Under the pieces are notes generated by a model. It worked only from the letters and a program-made list of their open reading frames with translations, was not told the origin of the DNA and made no database searches. Source: Thermaceae bacterium (GTDB taxonomy: Bacteria; Deinococcota; Deinococci; Deinococcales; Marinithermaceae). From it: a stretch of DNA of 6,625 nt. The stretch is taken from positions 1 through 6,625 of the forward strand of contig WFXV01000035.1 of NCBI GenBank assembly GCA_015490435.1, read 5' to 3'. Position 1 is the first letter of the stretch; every line of letters starts with the position of its first letter. Both the position numbers and the translations under genes were made by a program. Positions 1 through 4,463 of this stretch are shown here, piece after piece.

Positions 1-602
1 TGCCCCGCCGGCCCCTTGAACACGAGGCGCATCCAGGCGATCTGCTTTTCCGCCACCATGATGGGGTAAAACCGCTTGCCAGCAACATGCAGGGTGAAGG
101 CGCCGAACTCGCCGAGGGCGTGCTTGATGCCGGAAAAGAGCTCGGGGTGCTCTTCCACCAAGAACTTGGCCCCAAAGTCCCCGCCCGCCTCCTCGTCTGA
201 AAGCAGGGCAAGCACCACGTCGCCCTTCAGCTCCCCCGCGGCGTGGGCGGCGAGGAGCGCGGCGAGGTAGATCGCGACCGGCCCCTTCATGTCGAGCGCG
301 CCCCGGCCCCAGACGAAGCCGTCCTTCACCTCGCCGGAGAAAGGATCCACGCTCCAGCTCTGCCCCGAGGCCGGGACCACGTCGAGGTGGCCGTAGACGA
401 GGAGGGGCGGGGCCTGGCCCTTCCCGGGAAAACGCACCACCAGGTTGGGGCGGCGGGGGTCCTTGGCAAAGACCTTGGGCGCAAGCCCCGCCGCCTCCAA
501 AAGCCCCTTGGCCCAGGCCACCGCTTCGGCCTCGTTGCCCGGGGGGTTTTCGGTCTTGAACCGGATCAGGGTGGAAAGCAGGCTAACGACGTCGGGCTCC
601 AT
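1..602 (-). CDS. M20-family metallopeptidase, N-terminal part (runs off left edge)
   Basis: The 200 codons present read as the N-terminal catalytic half of a zinc-dependent M20/M25/M40 hydrolase, the family of dipeptidases, acetylornithine deacetylases and succinyl-diaminopimelate desuccinylases. Family signatures are visible in order: GHLDVVP at residues 71-77 (metal ligand H72, D74), GRGALDMKG at 99-107 (bridging D104), and SDEEAGG at 135-141 (catalytic E137, ligand E138). E165 is a candidate for the next ligand. No signal peptide is seen, so a cytoplasmic enzyme is likely. The ATG at 602-600 is the only possible start: an in-frame TAG lies 18 bases upstream (620-618) with no start codon between. 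There is no Shine-Dalgarno sequence; a TATGTT box ends 6 nt before the ATG. It diverges from glnS. The C-terminal half, including the dimerization domain, is outside the window, so substrate cannot be assigned among M20 subfamilies. Confidence 0.93.
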   Translation of the reverse strand, partial: MEPDVVSLLSTLIRFKTENPPGNEAEAVAWAKGLLEAAGLAPKVFAKDPRRPNLVVRFPGKGQAPPLLVYGHLDVVPASGQSWSVDPFSGEVKDGFVWGRGALDMKGPVAIYLAALLAAHAAGELKGDVVLALLSDEEAGGDFGAKFLVEEHPELFSGIKHALGEFGAFTLHVAGKRFYPIMVAEKQIAWMRLVFKGPAG

Positions 603-607
603 TTCGA

Positions 608-613
608 TAACAT
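608..613 (+). promoter_or_regulatory. -10 box for leaderless transcription of glnS
   Basis: TAACAT matches TANNNT and is followed by six bases (ACCGCT) and the glnS ATG at 620, the geometry expected of leaderless mRNAs in Deinococcus-Thermus. No Shine-Dalgarno motif fits in the 17-bp gap. The -35 region is weak; CTAACG at 583-588 matches TTGACA at only three positions and with a long spacer. The first three bases (608-610) are also the in-frame TAA that bounds the glnS reading frame. Confidence 0.6.
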
Positions 614-614
614 A
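609..614 (-). promoter_or_regulatory. -10 box for leaderless transcription of the M20 peptidase gene
   Basis: On the minus strand this reads TATGTT, matching TANNNT, followed by six bases (ATCGAA) and then the ATG at 602. That spacing puts the transcription start at or next to the start codon. No convincing -35 box is visible at 16-18 bp. It overlaps five of six bases with the glnS -10 box on the other strand. The assignment is inferred from pattern and spacing. Confidence 0.6.
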
Positions 615-619
615 CCGCT

Positions 620-2932
620 ATGCCGCGCTCGCGGATCCCCAAAGACTCAGAGCGGCTCGTGCCCAAGAACTTCATCACCGAGATCATCGACGAGGACCTG
701 CGCTCGGGGAAGTACGACCTGATCGTCACCCGCTTCCCCCCCGAGCCAAACGGCTACCCCCACATCGGCCACGCGATCGCGAGCTTCATCGACTGCGGCA
801 TCGCCAAGGACTACCAGGGCCGCTGCCATCTTCGTATGGACGACACCAACCCCCTTACCGAGGAACAGCGCTACGTGGACGCGATCGTCCGCGACATGAA
901 GTGGCTCGGCTGGGACTGGGGGGAACACTTCTACTTCGCATCCGACTACTTCGAGCGCCTTTACGAGATGGCGGTGGACCTGATCCAGCGGGGACTCGCC
1001 TACGTGGACTCGCTGCCTGAGGAGAAGATCCGCGAGTACCGCGGCACGCCGGACAAACCCGGGACCCCGAGCCCTTACCGGAACCGGAGCGTGGAGGAGA
1101 ATCTCCGGCTTTTTGAGGAGATGCGGGCCTGCAAGCACCCGGAGGGCGCGCACGTGCTCCGCGCCAAGATCGACATGGCGAGCCCCAACATGAAGCTCCG
1201 GGACCCGATCCTCTACCGCATCCTCCACGCCGCGCACTACCGCACCGGGAAGCGCTGGTGCATCTACCCCATGTACGACTTCGCCCACCCCCTCTCGGAC
1301 TACATCGAGGGGGTGACCCACTCGCTTTGTAGCTCGGAGTTCATCGAAAACCGGGCGGTCTACGACTGGCTGGTGGAGAAGCTCGCCGGTCGGGTGGGCC
1401 TGCCTGAATGGCCCCGGCCCAAGCAGATCGAGTTCGGCCGGCGGAGCCTCGAATACACCGTGGTCAGCAAGCGAAAGCTCATCAAGCTGGTGGAGCGCGG
1501 GCTGGTCTCGGGCTGGGACGACCCCCGGATGCCCACCCTCTCGGGGCTTCGCCGTCGGGGGGTGCGGCCCGAGGCGCTCATTGAGTTCGCCCGCCGGGTG
1601 GGGATCAGCCGCACCGACCGCACCGTGGACTTAGCCCTCCTTGAGTGGGCGATCCGCGACGACCTGAACCCCATCGCCCCCCGGGTGATGGCAGTTGCCG
1701 AGCCGCTTCCCTTGGAGCTTACGAACTTCGAGGGCACCGAGTGGCTCGAGGCCCCCTACTTCCCGCCGGACATCGGCAAACCTGGAAGCCGCGAGGTACC
1801 CTTTTCAAAGCACCTCTACGTCGAGCGCTCGGACTTCTCCCTGAACCCGCCGAAGGGCTGGAAGCGACTCGAGGTGGGCAAGGCGACGAGGCTCCGCCAC
1901 GCCTACGTGGTGGTGATCGAGCGGGCCGAGCTGGATGAAAAGGGCGAGGTGAAAAAGCTTATCGGCCGCGTGGTCGAGGGCTCGCTCGGGAAGAATCCCG
2001 AGGGGCTCCGGGTGCAGGGGGCGATCCACTGGGTGAGCGCGGAGCACGCCCTTCCCGCCGAGTTTCGCCTCGTGGACCGGCTTTTCAAGGTGCCGCACCC
2101 GGATGAGCTCGAGGACTTCCTCTCCGCTTATAACCCCGAGTCCCTCGTCGTTCGGCAGGGCTACGTCGAACCGAGCGTCAAGGCGGACCCCAAGGACACC
2201 CGCTACCAGTTCGAGCGGCTCGGCTACTTCTGGCAGGACCCCGTTGACTCCGGGCCCGACCATCTCGTCTTTAACCGCATCGTCACCCTGAAGGACACCT
2301 GGGCCCGCCGCCGGGAGGAAGCGCTCAAAGCTGAATCCCAGAAGAAAAAGCCGAAAGCGGCGAAAAAGCCCGCGAAGAAGCCCCCCGAGCTCACCCCCGA
2401 GGAGGCCGAGGTGAAGGAGCGCTGCCTCCGGCTCGGCCTCGGGGAGCAGGAAGCCTACCTCGTGGCCAAGGAGCCCGGGATAAGGGCCTTCCTCGAGGAG
2501 ATGAGCGCCCACCTGCCCCCGGACGCCGCCGCCCCCTGGGTGGTCCACGTCCTCGGCCCCTGGCTCCGCCGCGGGGAGAACAAGATCCTGCCGGAAGCCC
2601 TCGCCGAGCTCATCCGGATGGTGGAAGAGAAGAAGCTCACCTCCCGCCGGGCCAAGGAGCTGATCGAAGAAGTCCAGGAAAAAGGCGGGGACCTCCTGGC
2701 GCTCGCCGATGCCGAGGCCGGCGCGGTGATCGCGGACGAGGCCGAGCTTCTAAGGCTCGCCGAGTCCCTCCTCGCCGAGCACCCGGAAAAGGCCGAGGCC
2801 TACCGGAAGGGGAAAAAGGGTCTATTGGGCTTTTTCATCGGGCAGGGGATGAAAAAGACCCAGGGCAAGGCCGACCCCAAGGCGCTCGGGGAGGTGCTCC
2901 GAAAACTCTTGGAGGAACCGCCCTCCCCGTGA
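620..2932 (+). CDS. glnS: Glutaminyl-tRNA synthetase with C-terminal GatB/YqeY-type tail
   Basis: Class I synthetase that charges tRNA-Gln with glutamine in the cytoplasm. The catalytic core carries FPPEPNGYPHIGHA at residues 39-52, with the HIGH motif at 48-51, and VVSKRKL at 281-287 in place of KMSKS. GWDDPRMPTLSGLRRRG follows, then the two beta-barrel anticodon-binding domains ending near residue 570. A Lys/Ala/Pro-rich linker (about 572-590) leads to a helical tail of about 175 residues, to 770. Its end (GFFIGQGMKKTQGKADPKAL) matches the YqeY/GatB C-terminal family, so the protein is about 200 residues longer than the roughly 550-residue E. coli enzyme. Such a tail is known in Deinococcus GlnRS, where it helps bind tRNA-Gln. 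The ATG at 620 is forced by an in-frame TAA at 608-610, and translation is probably leaderless. The last codon and stop overlap the promoter of the following tRNA gene. Confidence 0.97.
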   Translation: MPRSRIPKDSERLVPKNFITEIIDEDLRSGKYDLIVTRFPPEPNGYPHIGHAIASFIDCGIAKDYQGRCHLRMDDTNPLTEEQRYVDAIVRDMKWLGWDWGEHFYFASDYFERLYEMAVDLIQRGLAYVDSLPEEKIREYRGTPDKPGTPSPYRNRSVEENLRLFEEMRACKHPEGAHVLRAKIDMASPNMKLRDPILYRILHAAHYRTGKRWCIYPMYDFAHPLSDYIEGVTHSLCSSEFIENRAVYDWLVEKLAGRVGLPEWPRPKQIEFGRRSLEYTVVSKRKLIKLVERGLVSGWDDPRMPTLSGLRRRGVRPEALIEFARRVGISRTDRTVDLALLEWAIRDDLNPIAPRVMAVAEPLPLELTNFEGTEWLEAPYFPPDIGKPGSREVPFSKHLYVERSDFSLNPPKGWKRLEVGKATRLRHAYVVVIERAELDEKGEVKKLIGRVVEGSLGKNPEGLRVQGAIHWVSAEHALPAEFRLVDRLFKVPHPDELEDFLSAYNPESLVVRQGYVEPSVKADPKDTRYQFERLGYFWQDPVDSGPDHLVFNRIVTLKDTWARRREEALKAESQKKKPKAAKKPAKKPPELTPEEAEVKERCLRLGLGEQEAYLVAKEPGIRAFLEEMSAHLPPDAAAPWVVHVLGPWLRRGENKILPEALAELIRMVEEKKLTSRRAKELIEEVQEKGGDLLALADAEAGAVIADEAELLRLAESLLAEHPEKAEAYRKGKKGLLGFFIGQGMKKTQGKADPKALGEVLRKLLEEPPSP

Positions 2933-2938
2933 TAGAAT
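2909..2938 (+). promoter_or_regulatory. Extended -10 promoter of tRNA-Trp, overlapping the glnS stop codon
   Basis: The -10 box is TAGAAT (2933-2938, five of six consensus bases). It is preceded by TGA at 2930-2932, which supplies the TGn of an extended -10 and is also the glnS stop codon. A TTGGAG box (2909-2914) lies 18 bp upstream and has the TTG core of a -35. Initiation is expected near 2945-2946, after a C-rich discriminator, leaving a leader of about 6 nt before the mature tRNA. GC-rich discriminators are typical of stringently controlled stable-RNA promoters; that regulation is inferred. Confidence 0.72.
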
Positions 2939-2951
2939 CCCCCTCGCGCGG

Positions 2952-3027
2952 GGGCCGTTAGCTCAATTGGTAGAGCACCGGTCTCCAAAACCGGGGGTTG
3001 GGGGTTCGAGTCCTCCACGGCCCGCCA
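2952..3027 (+). tRNA. trpT: tRNA-Trp (anticodon CCA), CCA end encoded
   Basis: A complete 76-nt cloverleaf. The acceptor stem is GGGCCGT (2952-2958) paired with ACGGCCC (3017-3023), seven perfect pairs, followed by discriminator G3024 and an encoded CCA at 3025-3027. The D stem is GCTC/GAGC. The anticodon stem is CCGGT/ACCGG around the loop CTCCAAA, giving anticodon CCA at positions 34-36. The T stem GGGGG/CCTCC (one G-U pair) closes the loop TTCGAGT. The discriminator G and the middle arms closely resemble bacterial tRNA-Trp. It lies 19 bases after glnS but has its own promoter and terminator, so it is probably a single-gene transcription unit. Confidence 0.97.
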
Positions 3028-3031
3028 GAGG

Positions 3032-3065
3032 CGCCCAAGGGAAACCTTGGGCGTTTTATCTTTTT
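3032..3065 (+). terminator. Rho-independent terminator of tRNA-Trp
   Basis: A perfect 9-bp stem, CGCCCAAGG (3032-3040) with CCTTGGGCG (3045-3053), is closed by a GAAA tetraloop of the stable GNRA class. It is followed at once by TTTTATCTTTTT (3054-3065). It starts 4 nt after the tRNA CCA, which fits a short trailer removed during maturation. The T-tract also contains the -10 box proposed for the next gene. Confidence 0.92.
3057..3062 (+). promoter_or_regulatory. -10 box for leaderless transcription of the ADP-ribosylglycohydrolase gene
   Basis: TATCTT fits TANNNT and is followed by exactly six bases (TTTCTC) and the GTG at 3069, the same geometry as upstream of glnS and the M20 gene. It lies wholly within the T-tract of the tRNA terminator. 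No -35 hexamer is recognizable at the usual distance, where the terminator stem lies. The match could be a by-product of the T-rich run, so confidence is moderate. Confidence 0.5.
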
Positions 3066-3068
3066 CTC

Positions 3069-4085
3069 GTGGAGCCCTTCGAAAAGGCCCGCCGGGTGCT
3101 CGAGGATGAGGGCTGGGACCTCTCCGTCTTCGACCGCCCGCTCGCCTACCCCAAAAGCCGCCCCCTCACCAAGGGCAAGGTGCGCGGCACCCTTTACGGC
3201 GTCGCCATCGGCGACGCGCTCGGCGCCCCCAATGAGGGCAAGCGCCCCTGGTGGATCAAGGAGCCGGTGACCGGGCTCCGCTCCCACCACGGCCACCCGG
3301 CCGGCACCGTCACCGACGACACCGAGTTCACCCTGGCCCTGGCTGAAAGCCTGCTCGAGCGGGGCGGGCTCGACCCCGAGGAGCTCGCCCGCCGCTTCGT
3401 CGAGCGCGGGGCGAGGATGGTCGGGGGCGGCCGGGCCACCAAGGAAGCCCTCGCGCGGCTCGCCGCCGGCGTGCCCTGGTGGGAGGCCGGCACCCCCTCG
3501 GCGGGAAACGGCGCCGCCATGCGGGCAAGCCCCGCCGGCCTCTTCTTCGAGGACGCGGATGAAGCGCGAAAAGCCGCCTTCGTCCAGGGCCTCCTCACCC
3601 ACAAAGACCGCTCCGCCCTCGCCGGCGCGGTGGTGAACGCCCTGCTCGTGGGAGCGCTCGCCCGCGGTGCCGAGCCCGACGCCGAGGCCCTTCTTCCCTG
3701 GCTGAAATCGGAGATCTTGGGCCTCGAGGTCCCGCTAAAGAGCCGGCTCCGCCCCCGCTGGCGCTACACCCTGGCCGACGCCCTCGAGCTCATCCCCGAC
3801 TACATCGGAAAACCCGAGGCCGCCTTCCGCCGCTTCGGGCTTGGGGCCTTTGTGCTCGAGACCCTGCCCTCGGCACTCGCGCTTTTCTTCACCTACCCCG
3901 AGGACCCGGAAACCGCGCTTCTTACCGCCGCCAACGCCGGCTTCGACTCCGATACCCTGGCGAGCCTGGTGGGGGGCTGGCTCGGGGCCCACCTTTCGGA
4001 CCGCGGCCTCAGGTCCCGCACCCCCTCCAACTGGTGGGCGGTGAGCGTTGCCGATGAGATCGAGCGGATCAGCAAGCTCGCCTAG
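3069..4085 (+). CDS. ADP-ribosylglycohydrolase (DraG/ARH family)
   Basis: Predicted magnesium-dependent hydrolase of 338 aa that would remove ADP-ribose from proteins or other acceptors. Hallmarks appear in order: GVAIGDALGAP (44-54), the metal-binding TDDT at 82-85, GNGAAMRASP (146-155) near the active site, and a C-terminal GFDSDTLASLVGG (from 291) that supplies acidic metal ligands D293 and D295. The GTG at 3069 is chosen because it follows the tRNA terminator and sits 6 nt after a TANNNT box. The frame stays open further upstream only by running through the tRNA gene, which is not credible. About 40 residues precede the conserved core, a short extension. No ADP-ribosyltransferase or DarT-like partner is in the window, so the substrate is unknown. 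It converges on the iron-sulfur carrier gene and their stop codons overlap. Confidence 0.9.
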   Translation: MEPFEKARRVLEDEGWDLSVFDRPLAYPKSRPLTKGKVRGTLYGVAIGDALGAPNEGKRPWWIKEPVTGLRSHHGHPAGTVTDDTEFTLALAESLLERGGLDPEELARRFVERGARMVGGGRATKEALARLAAGVPWWEAGTPSAGNGAAMRASPAGLFFEDADEARKAAFVQGLLTHKDRSALAGAVVNALLVGALARGAEPDAEALLPWLKSEILGLEVPLKSRLRPRWRYTLADALELIPDYIGKPEAAFRRFGLGAFVLETLPSALALFFTYPEDPETALLTAANAGFDSDTLASLVGGWLGAHLSDRGLRSRTPSNWWAVSVADEIERISKLA

Positions 4086-4381
4086 TGCCCATTGCAACCG
4101 CAGCCGGCCGCCTCCTCGGGCGGGCGGATGACGAAGCCCTCGGGAACGTAGTCGAGCACCGCTCCAGTAAGGAGCTCGGCGGCGCGGGGATCGGCGACCA
4201 CCCGAACCCCGCCCACCTCGAGCACCCGGTCCCCGGGCCGCGCCCCTGGCTCCAGCGCCATGCGGTAGCGGGAGCAGTTGCAGCCCCGCTCCCGCACCAG
4301 AATCCGCACCACTGCCTGCGCCCCCTGATCCGAAAGCAAGCGCCCAAGCGCCTCGGCGGCCCGATCGGTTACCTGGATCAT
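4082..4381 (-). CDS. A-type iron-sulfur cluster carrier, HesB/IscA-like, atypical cysteine pattern
   Basis: A 99-aa protein with the overall pattern of HesB/IscA/ErpA scaffold or carrier proteins, which bind an iron-sulfur cluster and pass it to client enzymes. It starts MIQVTDRAAEAL, as the family usually does, and has a first cysteine motif in the middle, a GGVRVVADP strand, a DYVPEGFVI segment and a C-terminal CGC. Cysteines are C34, C36, C94 and C96. Canonical members have GCSG around the first cysteine and end in a GxSF-like tail; here it is GCNC and CGCNGH, so there is one extra cysteine and a changed terminus. Translation starts at the ATG at 4381, preceded by a good Shine-Dalgarno sequence. 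The gene diverges from the M24 peptidase gene and its TAG overlaps that of the ADP-ribosylglycohydrolase. A divergent A-type carrier is likely; the specific client is unknown. Confidence 0.85.
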   Translation of the reverse strand: MIQVTDRAAEALGRLLSDQGAQAVVRILVRERGCNCSRYRMALEPGARPGDRVLEVGGVRVVADPRAAELLTGAVLDYVPEGFVIRPPEEAAGCGCNGH

Positions 4382-4386
4382 CGTCG

Positions 4387-4395
4387 CTCCCTCCC
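4387..4395 (-). promoter_or_regulatory. Shine-Dalgarno sequence of the IscA-like gene
   Basis: Read on the minus strand this is GGGAGGGAG, with GGAGG at 4394-4390 placed 8 nt before the ATG at 4381. It supports that start. It also marks this gene as conventionally led, unlike its leaderless-looking neighbours. Confidence 0.75.
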
Positions 4396-4425
4396 TACCC
4401 CTCAGCGAGTCAGTATCGGGGGTAG
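4395..4425. repeat. 7-bp inverted repeat in the divergent intergenic region
   Basis: CTACCCC (4395-4401) and GGGGTAG (4419-4425) are exact reverse complements separated by 17 bp. The pair brackets the possible -10 of the IscA-like gene, so it could be a dimeric repressor's operator. A 7-bp GC-rich dyad may also arise by chance. Confidence 0.35.
4412..4417 (-). promoter_or_regulatory. Possible -10 box for the IscA-like gene
   Basis: The minus strand reads GATACT, four of six matches to TATAAT, 30 nt before the ATG. This would give a leader of roughly 25 nt containing the Shine-Dalgarno sequence. No good -35 is visible. It lies in the spacer of the 7-bp inverted repeat at 4395-4425, immediately beside its right arm. 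Confidence 0.3.
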
Positions 4426-4450
4426 CGGCCCGCGAGAAACCGAGTCGGAT

Positions 4451-4456
4451 TACACT
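4451..4456 (+). promoter_or_regulatory. -10 box for leaderless transcription of the M24 peptidase gene
   Basis: TACACT matches TANNNT and lies 7 nt before the ATG at 4464. No Shine-Dalgarno motif is present in the GGGCCCG between them. The -35 region shows no clear hexamer. The call rests on the same geometry seen at the other genes of the window. Confidence 0.5.
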
Positions 4457-4463
4457 GGGCCCG

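Noticed and set aside
243..722. 159-codon plus-strand open frame across the M20/glnS junction
   Set aside because: Antisense to clear M20 catalytic motifs and then out of frame with glnS; His/Gly/Arg-rich shadow.
647..1321. 224-codon open frame on the minus strand inside glnS
   Set aside because: Antisense to the highly conserved catalytic core of GlnRS, with composition typical of a shadow frame and no family motif.
1805..2548. 247-codon open frame on the minus strand inside glnS
   Set aside because: A third-position GC shadow of glnS; repetitive Leu/Gly/Val composition, no recognisable domain, and no start signal.
2812..2836. Inverted repeat GAAAAAG / CTTTTTC near the end of glnS, considered as an internal terminator or attenuator
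   Set aside because: It has an 11-nt loop and a weak A-T stem, and it encodes the conserved GKKGLLGFF segment of the YqeY-type tail, so it is explained by coding.
2967..3068. Extension of the ADP-ribosylglycohydrolase frame upstream to a TTG at 2967
   Set aside because: It would translate the tRNA-Trp gene and its terminator as protein. The GTG at 3069 follows the terminator and fits the local start geometry.
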